Source: Deltaproteobacteria bacterium YD0425bin51 (GTDB lineage: Bacteria; Desulfobacterota; Desulfobacteria; Desulfobacterales; YD0425bin51). Taken from it: DNA of 64,000 bases. The translations under genes were made by a program, and so were the position numbers. The stretch is from assembly GCA_002753225.1 (NCBI GenBank), contig PDZS01000019.1, positions 18,897-82,896 on the forward strand, given 5' to 3'. Below are positions 38,888 through 48,762 of the stretch, one piece after another (within the stretch, counting starts at the first letter, position 1; every line of letters starts with the position of its first letter). Under the pieces are notes generated by a model. The model worked only from the letters and a program-made list of their open reading frames with translations. It was not told the DNA's origin and did not search any database.

Positions 38888-39161
38888 TGATAGATTTTAT
38901 ACAAAAGCTATGGCTAAAATTTATACGGATCAAGGGCATTTCGAAAAAGCTGCTGAAATTTATAGATATCTTTTAGAAAAGAATCCAGAGGAAGAAGAAT
39001 TTGCTCTGTCTCTTGCTGAAGTAGAAAAAAAAATGGTAGAACAGGAAAAAATAAATCAGAATGACTTGCCTAAATTATTTGAAAAATGGATAGAAGTATT
39101 ATTTAAATATTCTAGTATTAAAAAGATAGAAAAACTTAAAGATTATTTAGCTAAATTCTAA
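38880..39161 (+). CDS. Small TPR-like protein
   Basis: The protein has 93 residues. Residues 5-50 fit a TPR helix pair (KAMAKIYTDQGHFEKAAEIY). The remainder is charged and helical. It overlaps the FtsB-like gene, suggesting coupled translation, and precedes a lipoprotein gene by 26 bp. It is probably a cytoplasmic adaptor; no partner is identifiable. Confidence 0.75.
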   Translation: MINDRFYTKAMAKIYTDQGHFEKAAEIYRYLLEKNPEEEEFALSLAEVEKKMVEQEKINQNDLPKLFEKWIEVLFKYSSIKKIEKLKDYLAKF

Positions 39162-39187
39162 ATTTATAATAACCAGGAGGTAATAAT

Positions 39188-39700
39188 ATGAAAATATTAG
39201 GTATTATAATAACTGCAGTATTTATTCTAAATGGATGCTCTACTCTAGATTTAAATCCAAAAGCAAACCAAACACCTTCCAAATATTCAACATCAAGCTC
39301 TTCTCCTGCATCAAAAAGTAAGCCTGCTTCTGCTATTTATTATGATTTTGGAGATATTTTGCTTCCAGTTGAACTAGAAGTAGATAATGATGCAACCTTT
39401 GTATTTAAAACGCCTGGATACTCAGCAGGAGTTTTATCTTTAACAGGAAATGTTGAATTGAATTCACTCATTACTTTTTTTAATTCAAATATGGCTAAAG
39501 ACAATTGGAAACAATCCGCGCAATTTAAATCGCCAAGATCTATGATGCTATATCAAAAAGAAAACAGATGGTGCGTTATCAATATTTCTAGAGAACGATT
39601 TACTACCAGAGTTGAAATATGGGTAGCGCCTACAGTTGAGGGGCTAAGTGGAAGTTCATCGTTACCTCCTCTTCAATCTGGGACAGGGCTTTTAAAGTAA
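39188..39700 (+). CDS. Conserved lipoprotein of unknown function
   Basis: The protein has 170 residues. The lipobox LNGC has the lipidated Cys at residue 17. It is followed by a Ser/Pro/Lys-rich linker (about 25-50) and a small globular domain (about 55-155) beginning YYDFGDILLPVELEVDND. GGAGG lies before ATG. I do not recognise the domain. It lies 10 bp upstream of coaBC. Confidence 0.8.
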   Translation: MKILGIIITAVFILNGCSTLDLNPKANQTPSKYSTSSSSPASKSKPASAIYYDFGDILLPVELEVDNDATFVFKTPGYSAGVLSLTGNVELNSLITFFNSNMAKDNWKQSAQFKSPRSMMLYQKENRWCVINISRERFTTRVEIWVAPTVEGLSGSSSLPPLQSGTGLLK

Positions 39701-39710
39701 TTTAACTTTT

Positions 39711-40907
39711 ATGAATTCCTATATAAAAAATAAAAATATAACAATTGGAGTTTGCGGAGGTATTGCTGCTTATAAATCTGCCTACCTTGTGAGGCTTTTA
39801 AAAAAGCATGATGCAAATGTGAGAGTCATTATGACTCAAAACGCAAAAAAATTTGTATCTTCTTTAACTTTTGAGGCTTTATCAAACAGACCTGTTTATG
39901 ATAGTCTTTTTGAAAATAATGAGGGAGCAATTAATCATATTAAATGGGCATCAGAATCAGATTTAGTTGTTATTGTTCCTGCAACAGCTAATATTATTGG
40001 GAAAATTGCAAACGGCATAGCAGATGACGCACTTAGCACTTTTCTTCTTGCGGTAAAATGCCCTGTGCTTATCTGTCCATCCATGAATACAGCAATGTAT
40101 GAGAACAGAATAGTCCAAAACAATTTGGACACACTAGAAAAAGAAGGATATTTTATAATTGAACCAGGAAGCGGTGAGCTTGCTTGTGGAACAACAGGCG
40201 CAGGAAGACTTCCAGAGCCTGAAATCATATTGGATAGAGTTATAGATAAATTAACCATCAAAGATTTTCAAGGTAAAAAGGGAATAGTCACAGCAGGTCC
40301 AACCTGGGAACATATAGATCCCATTCGATTTATAAGTAATCCTTCTTCTGGCAAAATGGGCTATTCTCTTGCAAAAGCATTAAAGTATAGAGGAGCAGAC
40401 GTTGTTTTGGTTACAGGACCAACAAACATAAATATGCAAGCTGAGGTTAAAACTATAAAAGTAAAAACAGCAATAGAGATGTCTGATGCTGTTTTTTCAG
40501 AGTTTGAAAATTGTGACTTAGTAATTAAAGCTTCTGCTGTTTCAGATTATAGGGCAAAAGATATTCGTTCTGAAAAGATAAAGAAAAAAGAAGAAGAAAT
40601 GCTAATCGTTTTTCAAAAAAATATTGATATATTAAAAGAACTTGGAAAAAGAAAAACTAAGCAATTTCTTGTAGGTTTTGCAGCTGAAACTCAGGATCTA
40701 GAGGAATATGCCAAAAAAAAATTAATAGAAAAAAATTTGGATATGATTGTCGCAAATCTTATAGAATCTAAAGAATCTGTCTTTGGCTCAGATAAAAATA
40801 AAGTAACAATATTTTATAAAAATAACGGAAAAGAAATTTTGTCTGAAATGGGAAAAGATGACCTTTCTCATGTAATTTTAGATCGAATAAAATGCCTAAT
40901 CGTGTAG
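39711..40907 (+). CDS. coaBC: Bifunctional phosphopantothenoylcysteine decarboxylase/phosphopantothenate-cysteine ligase
   Basis: The protein has 398 residues. The CoaC flavoprotein half has GGIAAYKS, active-site His in [16 protein letters not shown] and catalytic Cys in [12 protein letters not shown]. The CoaB half has [17 protein letters not shown] and [12 protein letters not shown]. It converts 4'-phosphopantothenate and cysteine to 4'-phosphopantetheine for CoA. The frame overlaps the next gene by 16 bp. Confidence 0.96.
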   Translation: MNSYIKNKNITIGVCGGIAAYKSAYLVRLLKKHDANVRVIMTQNAKKFVSSLTFEALSNRPVYDSLFENNEGAINHIKWASESDLVVIVPATANIIGKIANGIADDALSTFLLAVKCPVLICPSMNTAMYENRIVQNNLDTLEKEGYFIIEPGSGELACGTTGAGRLPEPEIILDRVIDKLTIKDFQGKKGIVTAGPTWEHIDPIRFISNPSSGKMGYSLAKALKYRGADVVLVTGPTNINMQAEVKTIKVKTAIEMSDAVFSEFENCDLVIKASAVSDYRAKDIRSEKIKKKEEEMLIVFQKNIDILKELGKRKTKQFLVGFAAETQDLEEYAKKKLIEKNLDMIVANLIESKESVFGSDKNKVTIFYKNNGKEILSEMGKDDLSHVILDRIKCLIV

Positions 40908-41575
40908 AAAATTTTATAAATATTGCAGATGAAACCAAAAAAATATTTAAATTTTTCCATGAAATTGGATTGTCCAGATTTGAGCTTTCAGAAAAAAGCA
41001 AAGCTATTTTAAATAGCTGGGGCAAAATTGAACCAATTGAAAAATTTTATAAAGATATTTCTGAATGCATGCGATGTAATTTTTGTAAAAGCCGTAATCA
41101 GATAGTTGCAGGGTGGGGTAATCCTTATGCAAAGCTTATGATTATTAAAGATATGCCTACCTATGAAGAAGATAAAAATGGAGACCCATTTGAAGGTTAT
41201 TCTGGTGAACTCCTTTCAAATATTATTAAAGCCACAAAAATAAGAAAAGAATCAATTTATATCGCAAATCTTATCAAATGCACTCCGCCAGAAAATACTA
41301 AACCTTCTTCTTATGAAATAGACGCTTGTTTACCATTTTTACAAAGACAAATTAAGGCAATATCACCTAAATTTATTTGTGTATTTGGTAGCCTTTCTGC
41401 TCAAACTATTCTAGACTCAAAAATGTCCATTGCCAGATTAAGGGGTAATTTTCATGATTACAAAGGAATTAAACTAATTGCTACTTATTCACCTTCTTAT
41501 CTTTTGGAATATCCTGAAAAGAAAAAAGATGTATGGGAAGATATGAAAAATCTTATGAAGGAGTATAAAGAATGA
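40892..41575 (+). CDS. Family 4-like Fe-S uracil-DNA glycosylase with altered catalytic motifs
   Basis: The protein has 227 residues. Fe-S ligands are preserved: CMRC (about 50-53), LIKCTPPEN and the DACLPFL Cys. Motif A, usually a GExPG type, reads IKDMPTYEEDKNGDPF, while GYSGELL is retained. Motif C, normally containing HPS, reads TYSPSYLL with Ser200 in place of His. The fold and cluster are clearly family 4, but glycosylase activity is doubtful. An N-terminal extension of about 45 residues has no domain. It overlaps coaBC and ends 4 bp inside nfeD. Confidence 0.85.
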   Translation: MPNRVENFINIADETKKIFKFFHEIGLSRFELSEKSKAILNSWGKIEPIEKFYKDISECMRCNFCKSRNQIVAGWGNPYAKLMIIKDMPTYEEDKNGDPFEGYSGELLSNIIKATKIRKESIYIANLIKCTPPENTKPSSYEIDACLPFLQRQIKAISPKFICVFGSLSAQTILDSKMSIARLRGNFHDYKGIKLIATYSPSYLLEYPEKKKDVWEDMKNLMKEYKE

Positions 41576-42849
41576 AAAAAAACTTATTGTTTTTATTAGT
41601 TATATTTTTTTATTTTGGAATATCTTCAGCGTCTTGTGAAGAGATATATCTTATGAAAGTTCAAGATTCTATAAATCCAGGAGTTGCAGATTACTTGAAA
41701 ACAGGCATAAAAAAAGCATCAGAGGATAAAGTGTCTTGCGTTATAATCGAATTAGATACACCTGGTGGACTTTTAGAATCAATGCGTACAATTGTAAAAG
41801 CAATTATTGAGTGCAGAGTTCCTGTTGTTGTATATGTTTCTCCAAGCGGAGCAAGAGCAGCTTCTGCTGGAGTTATGATAACAATGGCGGCTGATATTGC
41901 TGTAATGGCTCCTGGGACAAATATTGGAGCCGCCCATCCTGTTACTGTTGGGGGAGAAAAAACAGATAATACAGTCAATAAGAAAATAATTAATGACATG
42001 GTTGCAAATGCTCAAAGTATTGCTGAAAAAAGAGGAAGAAATAAAGAATGGGTAGAACAGGCAATAAGAGAAAGCTCTTCCATTACTGAAGGAGAAGCAA
42101 TTAAAAAAGGAGTTATTGATTTTATTGCAAAAGATATAAACGATTTAATAAAACAGATTAATGGTCGTGAAATCAAAGACAAAGGAGTAATAAAGATAAC
42201 AAATCCCAATATCGTTATTTTAAAAGAAAATATAAGGACCATAATTTTAAAAGTAATAGCTGACCCAAATATCGCTTATATTTTGATGATGATTGGACTT
42301 GCTGGCTTATATTTTGAACTTTCTACCCCAGGTGCTGTTTTTCCTGGTGTAATAGGGGGGATATCTTTAATTCTTGCATTTTTTGCCTTTCAAACTCTTC
42401 CCATAAATTACGCAGGAGTTCTTCTTATAATTCTTGCAATGATATTTTTTATAATGGAGCTAATAATTGCAAGCTATGCTTTACTTAGTATAGCTGGGGT
42501 AATTTCTCTTTGTCTAGGGTCTCTTATGTTATTTGGTAATGGAGATGAAGGTGTTCATATTTCTATTGCTTTAATTTTATCAACTGTAATTATTTTTTCT
42601 CTATTTTTTTTAGGAATATTATCTTTAGTTATAAAAGCACAGATTTCAAGACCAAAAACAGGCGACGCTGGCCTTGCTGACGAGATTGGAATAGTTAAAA
42701 AAATGATAAATCTAGAAGGTAAAGTTTTTGTTCATGGAGAACTGTGGAATGCAGTATCTAAAACACCCATTGATGAGGGAATGAAAGTAAAAATTTTAAA
42801 AGTTGATAATTTAGTTCTTGAAGTTGAACCCATAGAACCGTTAAAATAA
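41572..42849 (+). CDS. NfeD-family membrane-bound ClpP-class serine protease
   Basis: The protein has 425 residues. A signal peptide (1-22) is followed by a ClpP-like protease domain (about 24-215) with catalytic Ser in ARAASAG and a Lys later in the domain. Several transmembrane segments (about 230-350) and an OB-fold NfeD C-terminal domain (about 365-425) complete it. It is paired with the slipin gene 35 bp downstream, the standard NfeD-stomatin arrangement. In studied relatives the protease cleaves the stomatin C-terminus. It acts at the inner membrane. Confidence 0.94.
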   Translation: MKKNLLFLLVIFFYFGISSASCEEIYLMKVQDSINPGVADYLKTGIKKASEDKVSCVIIELDTPGGLLESMRTIVKAIIECRVPVVVYVSPSGARAASAGVMITMAADIAVMAPGTNIGAAHPVTVGGEKTDNTVNKKIINDMVANAQSIAEKRGRNKEWVEQAIRESSSITEGEAIKKGVIDFIAKDINDLIKQINGREIKDKGVIKITNPNIVILKENIRTIILKVIADPNIAYILMMIGLAGLYFELSTPGAVFPGVIGGISLILAFFAFQTLPINYAGVLLIILAMIFFIMELIIASYALLSIAGVISLCLGSLMLFGNGDEGVHISIALILSTVIIFSLFFLGILSLVIKAQISRPKTGDAGLADEIGIVKKMINLEGKVFVHGELWNAVSKTPIDEGMKVKILKVDNLVLEVEPIEPLK

Positions 42850-42884
42850 CAATTTAACTTTATTAAAAGAAAAGGAGCTTTTAT

Positions 42885-43634
42885 ATGCCTCTAGTTATTA
42901 TTGCTGCAATTTTTTTATTTTTTTTCTTTTTCACACTTTTTTTAAGAGTTTTAAATGAATATGAACGTGGAGTTATTTTTAGATTTGGGAGAGTAATTAA
43001 CGCAAAAGGTCCTGGAATTATTGTTCTTATTCCTCTTGTTGATAGAATAGTGAAGGTGAGTTTGCGTCTTGTTGTTTTAGATGTTGATCCTCAAGATGTC
43101 ATCACTCGTGATAATGTTTCTGTTAAGGTAAATGCTGTTATATATTTCAGGGTAATAAATCCCATTAAAGCAATTGTTGAAGTAGAAAATTATCATTATG
43201 CCATGTCTCAGCTAGCGCAGACAACTCTTAGAAGCATTTGTGGTCAAGCAGAACTAGATGAGCTTTTATCTGAACGGGAAAAGATAAATTCAAAGCTCCA
43301 AGAGATATTAGATACTCATACTGATCCATGGGGAATAAAGGTTACAACTGTTGAGTTAAAGCACATTGATTTGCCTCAAGAGATGCAGAGAGCAATGGCA
43401 CGACAAGCTGAAGCAGAGAGAGATCGCCGTGCAAAAGTAATACATGCTGAAGGTGAATTTCAGGCTGCATCAAAACTTGCTGGAGCTGCTGACATAATTC
43501 AGGACCATCCAGTTGCCCTTCAACTAAGATATTTACAGACAATGCTTGAGATATCCTCTGAAAATAATACAACCACTTTCTTTCCAATTCCAATAGATTT
43601 TTTTAGATCGTTTTTAGACTCTTCCAAAAAATAG
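42885..43634 (+). CDS. Slipin, SPFH/stomatin-family membrane scaffold protein
   Basis: The protein has 249 residues. An N-terminal hydrophobic segment (1-20) is followed by an SPFH domain with [15 protein letters not shown] and the coiled-coil region [20 protein letters not shown]. The family forms oligomeric rings in membranes and recruits the partner NfeD. AAAGGAG precedes ATG. Confidence 0.95.
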   Translation: MPLVIIAAIFLFFFFFTLFLRVLNEYERGVIFRFGRVINAKGPGIIVLIPLVDRIVKVSLRLVVLDVDPQDVITRDNVSVKVNAVIYFRVINPIKAIVEVENYHYAMSQLAQTTLRSICGQAELDELLSEREKINSKLQEILDTHTDPWGIKVTTVELKHIDLPQEMQRAMARQAEAERDRRAKVIHAEGEFQAASKLAGAADIIQDHPVALQLRYLQTMLEISSENNTTTFFPIPIDFFRSFLDSSKK

Positions 43635-43650
43635 AAAAAGGATTTAGATA

Positions 43651-45060
43651 GTGGCATACCTAGCTAAAATTACCATGTCAGAAATATTAAATCAGATGTG
43701 CGAAAAAGAACTGAGCGATTCTGATATAAAGATTATATGCAAAAATAGAGGCTTTGGTCCCAATGAATGTAGTTCTAGAAAATTTTTTGAAAATTTTCTG
43801 ATATCTGAAATAGGACTTAAAGAGGCATTTTCTAATCTCAGTCAAGATGAAATAATCGGATTACATTTAATGTCTTTTCTCTCAAAGCCTGTTAATATAT
43901 CCTTTTTTGATCGTATTTATACTTCAGAAAAAAATGACTTTTTAAGGCATAAAAGCTTTACCCAGAAATATCAACCCATTTTTAAACAAATTAAAAACTC
44001 TTTAATCTTAAACGGTATTATCTTATTTGCGGATGTTGAATACCCATTTGTAAAAAAAACAAAGCTTGAAAAATTTTCTTTTTATTTTCCTGAAATATTT
44101 AGAAAATTTCTTCCCACCCCTTTTAAAATAAGAAAAGATATATCTTTAGAGTACAATAAGAATGAATCTTCTGTAAGAAATAAGTTAAAAGAAATTATAG
44201 CTAATAAAGATACAAAAAAAGCTTTGCAAAAATTTGATATTAACTTATCCTCTGAAGGTTCACTTCTAATTGGAGATAAAAATTTTAAATTATCATATTT
44301 AGAAGAATGGCAGAAAGAAAAATGGTTAAATAGTATTTTAACCCATCAAAACTTAGAAAATTCAAAAGCCTTATCTCCTATTAAAGCTATAAACTATGCC
44401 ATGTCTCTTCTATCTAAAGATGAATGGGTTTCTTCAACTGAACTTTCTAATTTATTAAATATATTTTGCTATGAATTTGGGAAATTAGATGTTCAAAAAA
44501 TCTGTGAAAATGGATGGAAATGGGGGCGGCTTCTTAAGAATATTTCTTCAAATGAATATTATTATCGTCCTGTTCAAGACAATTCAACTGACAATGTTTC
44601 ATGTTATAATTATCTAGAAATTTATAGGAAAGATGCTGTTATTGTAGATTTAGACACTATACCTCTAAACAAAATAGAGATATTATCAAATATTTCTAAA
44701 TTTAAAATTCATGCAGATAGAATCTATGCTTTTCCTAGTTTTGTAAAAATTGGGAAAGTATATAACTCTATATGTGATGATCCAATGTTTATTTGGTTGA
44801 AAAATAACGTTGAATCTTTTAATAAAATTATACATAAAGTAGGAAGCTGTTTTGGTAAAAAAATTATTCATAAAAATCTTTTAATTGCTAGGGTTAAAGA
44901 TTTGAGTTTAAATGTTTCTTTAAAAAAAGCCTTATCTGATTATAATCAAATACTTTTCATAGAAAATGGGTTCATAGTTTTTCCAAAAGATCTGTTAAAA
45001 AGAATTGAAAATTTTGTAAATAATGCTGGATATGTAATAAAAAAAGTGGAAAGCAAATGA
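43651..45060 (+). CDS. Hypothetical protein in the XPB-helicase gene set
   Basis: The protein has 469 residues and starts at GTG. No signal peptide, membrane segment or catalytic motif is visible. It is Lys-, Ser- and aromatic-rich and looks globular and cytoplasmic. Its ATGA overlap with the next gene and the following helicase gene suggest a three-component operon. It may contain winged-helix units related to helicase-associated domains, but this is only an inference from context. Confidence 0.75.
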   Translation: MAYLAKITMSEILNQMCEKELSDSDIKIICKNRGFGPNECSSRKFFENFLISEIGLKEAFSNLSQDEIIGLHLMSFLSKPVNISFFDRIYTSEKNDFLRHKSFTQKYQPIFKQIKNSLILNGIILFADVEYPFVKKTKLEKFSFYFPEIFRKFLPTPFKIRKDISLEYNKNESSVRNKLKEIIANKDTKKALQKFDINLSSEGSLLIGDKNFKLSYLEEWQKEKWLNSILTHQNLENSKALSPIKAINYAMSLLSKDEWVSSTELSNLLNIFCYEFGKLDVQKICENGWKWGRLLKNISSNEYYYRPVQDNSTDNVSCYNYLEIYRKDAVIVDLDTIPLNKIEILSNISKFKIHADRIYAFPSFVKIGKVYNSICDDPMFIWLKNNVESFNKIIHKVGSCFGKKIIHKNLLIARVKDLSLNVSLKKALSDYNQILFIENGFIVFPKDLLKRIENFVNNAGYVIKKVESK

Positions 45061-46754
45061 ATAATCGGAATCTTTCTTTTATTGAAGTTTTTAATGATAT
45101 TGACTCAATGGAAGTATTTGGGAACATCTGTGATTTACGGAGAGATTTACAAAGCTATATCAGCTATGTAAAAGATAGGGATATTAAAAGATCTTTCCGT
45201 GAAAACTCCATTCCGAAACTTGATGCAAAAAAACTTGCAAAAATTCTTACAGATCAAAAAGCTGCAAAAGAAGTTGAAACATATGGTACTTCAAACTGGC
45301 TCAATTATGTTGATACAGTAGCTCTTAAATTGGGATGGGTAAATTATGATACAGTAGGTACATATTTAGGTTACAGCAGTTCTGAGCCATCTTTTCCTGA
45401 TAATTATATAATCTTTCAGCAAAAAAATTATGAAGCTTTTATGGCTATGTCCTTGTGGGATCAAGAGCAGAAAATTTTAAAGATACTAATTGAAGATAAT
45501 AAATTTGATAAGAATGAATTTTTTCATACAAGTGTTTTGGGTAAATTAGAACCTTTTAGCAGTTGGGGATGTGCAACAGGAGTCATACCATTTTTAAATT
45601 TCCCAGCTTCAAGATGGTTTATATTAGATATTTTAAAGCAATGCCAGGCTAGTATATGGTACAGTACAAGTAGTCTTATTTCTTATATTAAAGAAAAAAA
45701 TCCTTATTTTTTAATTCCTCAAAATCCAAAATTTAAAGATAAATCTGATAAATTTGAAGGTAGATATTGTAATTTTCACGAAAGTAAAACTAGATGGGGA
45801 CATGAAATCAGCATAAAGTCATCTGATATTAATGCTTTTGAGCGAGTAGAAGGGAGGTATATAGAAAGGTTTTTAGAAGGGATTCCTCTTAGCTTAGGAT
45901 ATGTTGATATAGCATATGATCCAACAGAACATAAAACAATATATCCCTCTTTATTAAAACTCAAGGCATTTAAGGTATCTGATAAGTTTCTGAAATTTAT
46001 TAATAAAACAGATATTGAACCTAAAGTTACAGTATGCCCCAATTTTGAAATTCATGTAGAATCTATTTTTTATCCAACAACTATAATTTCAAAACTTGAA
46101 CCCATCTCAGAAATAATTTCAATAGATAATGTAACTATTTTGAAATTAAAGCAAAAAAAAGTAGAGTCTCTTCTTGCAAAAGATCCCAAAATAGATGTGA
46201 TTTTTTTGCTTTCAAAACTTTCGGGGCAGGTTTTACCTGAAAATATAATTACTGAAATTAAAGAATGGGCTGGACATTCAGAAGTATTTACTTTATATGA
46301 AGGCTTTGGGTTACTTGAAATAGAAGAGAATATCCCTTTAATAGAACAGTTTATATTAGAAGAGATATCTCCTAATATAAAAATAGTTCATTCTTTGAAT
46401 GTTCTTTTTGATAAGTTGGAGCGAGCTGAATTTGCGCCTTTATTGATAGAGCATGGAGAAGATAAGTTTACAAATCTTATAGATGACGCTCAAACGTTTT
46501 TCCCAAAAAAAAGTAAAGAGCAAAGAGAACTAAAAAAGAATTTTAATTTAAAAAGGTCAACAAATATAACATTATTTTTTCCAGATAATTCATTGTTAGA
46601 AAAAGCTAGAGAACTTATAATTCAAAGCGAATGCCCAATAGAAGTTGACTTGAAAAACAAGAGCATATCATACTCGTCAAAACATAAAACAGCAGTTGAA
46701 AGTGCAGTGCTATCTCTTCAAAGAGATTATACTATTCATTTCGAGGATATCTAA
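45057..46754 (+). CDS. XPB/Ssl2 N-terminal-like (helicase-associated) domain protein
   Basis: The protein has 565 residues. Residues about 320-430 resemble the helicase-associated domain found at the N-terminus of XPB proteins (VCPNFEIHVESIFYPTT, then KVESLLAKD, LPENIITEIKEWAGH and GFGLLEI). The N-terminal 300 residues contain many Trp and Tyr and no motif I know. In several bacteria such a domain is encoded in a separate gene next to the XPB helicase. It could be a DNA-binding or regulatory subunit. It overlaps the upstream gene by ATGA and ends 4 bp before the helicase start chosen here. Confidence 0.75.
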   Translation: MNNRNLSFIEVFNDIDSMEVFGNICDLRRDLQSYISYVKDRDIKRSFRENSIPKLDAKKLAKILTDQKAAKEVETYGTSNWLNYVDTVALKLGWVNYDTVGTYLGYSSSEPSFPDNYIIFQQKNYEAFMAMSLWDQEQKILKILIEDNKFDKNEFFHTSVLGKLEPFSSWGCATGVIPFLNFPASRWFILDILKQCQASIWYSTSSLISYIKEKNPYFLIPQNPKFKDKSDKFEGRYCNFHESKTRWGHEISIKSSDINAFERVEGRYIERFLEGIPLSLGYVDIAYDPTEHKTIYPSLLKLKAFKVSDKFLKFINKTDIEPKVTVCPNFEIHVESIFYPTTIISKLEPISEIISIDNVTILKLKQKKVESLLAKDPKIDVIFLLSKLSGQVLPENIITEIKEWAGHSEVFTLYEGFGLLEIEENIPLIEQFILEEISPNIKIVHSLNVLFDKLERAEFAPLLIEHGEDKFTNLIDDAQTFFPKKSKEQRELKKNFNLKRSTNITLFFPDNSLLEKARELIIQSECPIEVDLKNKSISYSSKHKTAVESAVLSLQRDYTIHFEDI

Positions 46755-46758
46755 ATTG

Positions 46759-48417
46759 ATGCCAGAAACAGGACCCCTTATTGTTCAAAGCGATAGAACT
46801 CTAATGTTGGAAGTTGCTCATCCTAGATATGAGGCTTGCCGTGACTTTTTAGCAGTTTTTGCAGAAATAGTAAAATCTCCAGAATTTGTACATACATATA
46901 AAATAACTCCTCTTTCTTTATGGAATGCAGCAGCAATGAATATCCCTTTGGATGATATAATTAAAGGGCTTTATAGCTTATCTAGATATGAACCTCCTGA
47001 TGTTGTTATTTCTGATATAAAAGAATGGTATGGTATTTATGGCAAACTTGTTTTGGAAAAAAAATCTCATGAAAATTTACAATTAACTGTTTCTGACCCA
47101 ATAATATTAAATAGGCTTAGCCAAGATAAATCAGTTGATAAGTTCTTTATGGCAAAAACTGAAACAGGATTTTTAATAAATCACAATGACCGGGGAGAAT
47201 TAAAACAAGCTTTAATAAAAATTGGTTATCCAGTTAAAGACCTTTGTGGATATGTAAATGGTGACCCAATTTATTTGTCACTGCGAGATGCTGATATAGA
47301 TAACAGATTATTTATATTGAGGGATTATCAAAAAGAGGCTATAGATATTTTTTTTCAATCAGGTAGAGCTTCAGGAGGAAGTGGAGTTATTGTTCTTCCA
47401 TGCGGATCAGGTAAGACGATTATCGGACTAGGTATTATTTCTAAAGTATTAAATTATACTTTAATTATTACAACAAATAATGTATCTGTACATCAGTGGC
47501 GGGATGAACTATTATCTAAAACAACATTTGCCATTGAAAATATAGGTGAATTTACAGGAATTAAAAAAGAAATAAAGCCTATTACAATAACAACTTATCA
47601 AATGTTAACTCACAGGCGTTCAAAAAATGAAGAGATGCCTTATTTAGATATATTTACAAATCATAACTGGGGACTCATAATTTATGATGAAGTGCACTTG
47701 CTTCCTGCTCCTGTATTTCGAGCAACAACTTCTATTCAAGCAAAACGTCGTTTAGGCCTAACAGCAACACTTATTCGAGAAGATAGAAAAGAGGATGACG
47801 TTTTTGCATTAATTGGTCCCAAACGTTATGATATCCCTTGGAAAACATTAGAACATAAAGGTTATATAGCACAAGCTGCTTGTATTGAATATAGAATTTG
47901 CCTGCCTCAAGCTGAAGAAATAGAATACGCTCACGCAGATAAACGTTCCCGCTTTCGTATTGCTGCGGAAAATTCAAGAAAAAATGCAATAGTTGAAGAG
48001 CTAATAACTAATCACTATAATGATAAAATTTTGATTATTGGGCAGTATATAACCCAGTTAGAAAAAATAGCTTCTTTGATGAATATTCCTTTAATAACAG
48101 GTAAAATGAAGCATCTTGAAAGAGAAAAGTTATATAATAGTTTTAAAAAAGGGGGAGTAAACGTTCTTGTTGTTTCAAAGGTAGCAAATTTTGCGGTAGA
48201 CCTTCCAGACGCAAATGTCATGATTCAAGTTTCAGGCACTTTCGGTTCAAGGCAGGAAGAAGCCCAAAGATTAGGGCGAATACTTAGACCCAAAGATAAG
48301 TCATCATATTTTTACACTCTTGTATCAAAGAGTACAGATGAACAATCTTTTGGTGTAAATCGTCAACTTTTTTTAATAGAGCAAGGCTATAAATATCAAA
48401 TAAGATATTACGAATAA
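46759..48417 (+). CDS. XPB-type (ERCC3/Ssl2) superfamily 2 DNA helicase
   Basis: The protein has about 552 residues. An N-terminal XPB-like region (1-180) precedes motif I LPCGSGKT (about 213), motif II DEVH (about 310), motif III LTATLIRED containing the XPB RED motif, and motif VI EEAQRLGRILRP. It is an ATP-dependent 3'-5' helicase; XPB relatives act in DNA repair and transcription. ATG 46759 with GAGG at 46743-46746 is preferred over an upstream TTG at 46696 that would overlap the previous gene by 59 bp. No Bax1-like nuclease is recognisable next to it. Confidence 0.93.
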   Translation: MPETGPLIVQSDRTLMLEVAHPRYEACRDFLAVFAEIVKSPEFVHTYKITPLSLWNAAAMNIPLDDIIKGLYSLSRYEPPDVVISDIKEWYGIYGKLVLEKKSHENLQLTVSDPIILNRLSQDKSVDKFFMAKTETGFLINHNDRGELKQALIKIGYPVKDLCGYVNGDPIYLSLRDADIDNRLFILRDYQKEAIDIFFQSGRASGGSGVIVLPCGSGKTIIGLGIISKVLNYTLIITTNNVSVHQWRDELLSKTTFAIENIGEFTGIKKEIKPITITTYQMLTHRRSKNEEMPYLDIFTNHNWGLIIYDEVHLLPAPVFRATTSIQAKRRLGLTATLIREDRKEDDVFALIGPKRYDIPWKTLEHKGYIAQAACIEYRICLPQAEEIEYAHADKRSRFRIAAENSRKNAIVEELITNHYNDKILIIGQYITQLEKIASLMNIPLITGKMKHLEREKLYNSFKKGGVNVLVVSKVANFAVDLPDANVMIQVSGTFGSRQEEAQRLGRILRPKDKSSYFYTLVSKSTDEQSFGVNRQLFLIEQGYKYQIRYYE

Positions 48418-48433
48418 AAAAAAGGAGAAAAAA

Positions 48434-48706
48434 ATGGCAGAATTAGCAAGCAGACAACCTAAGAGAAAGGGTGTTTTTAGTTACCAATGTAAGAGATGTG
48501 GTGCAACAACTCAATCTCCTACTCTTCCTGGTGCATCTGAATGCCCTAATGGGGGAATTCATGAATGGAGTAAAATTACTCAAGTTGGAGGAACTCCATA
48601 TCAGTGTCAAAAGTGCGGAGCTACTATACCTTCAAGAACTATCCCGCCTCCTGCTGGATGTCCGTTGGGGAAATATCATTTATGGAAACAAATAGGTGGA
48701 AGATGA
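48434..48706 (+). CDS. Small protein with two tandem zinc-ribbon-like repeats
   Basis: The protein has 90 residues with two similar units. The first is YQCKRCGATTQSPTLPGAS followed by CPNGGIHEW. The second is YQCQKCGATIPSRTIPPPAG followed by CPLGKYHLW. Each offers CxxC, a later Cys and a His as metal ligands. AAAGGAGAAAA precedes ATG. It is the last gene of the plus-strand run, 16 bp after the helicase gene. A link to the helicase is suggested only by position. Confidence 0.8.
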   Translation: MAELASRQPKRKGVFSYQCKRCGATTQSPTLPGASECPNGGIHEWSKITQVGGTPYQCQKCGATIPSRTIPPPAGCPLGKYHLWKQIGGR

Positions 48707-48716
48707 TATGGCTTAA

Positions 48717-48741
48717 TACCCCGCCTTGTAAAGGCGGGGTA
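48717..48741. terminator. GC-rich 11-bp hairpin between convergent genes
   Basis: TACCCCGCCTT (48717-48727) and AAGGCGGGGTA (48731-48741) form a perfect stem with a 3-base loop. It lies 10 bp after the zinc-ribbon gene and 21 bp from the fhs stop. No T-run follows on either side. It may be a bidirectional terminator or one copy of a dispersed GC-rich palindrome. Confidence 0.75.
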
Positions 48742-48762
48742 AGATGATTCTATATAATAATA

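Noticed and set aside
48471..48695. Alternative-frame ORF over the zinc-ribbon gene
   Set aside because: The frame with the ribosome binding site shows a clear duplicated CxxC pattern; the other frame shows none.
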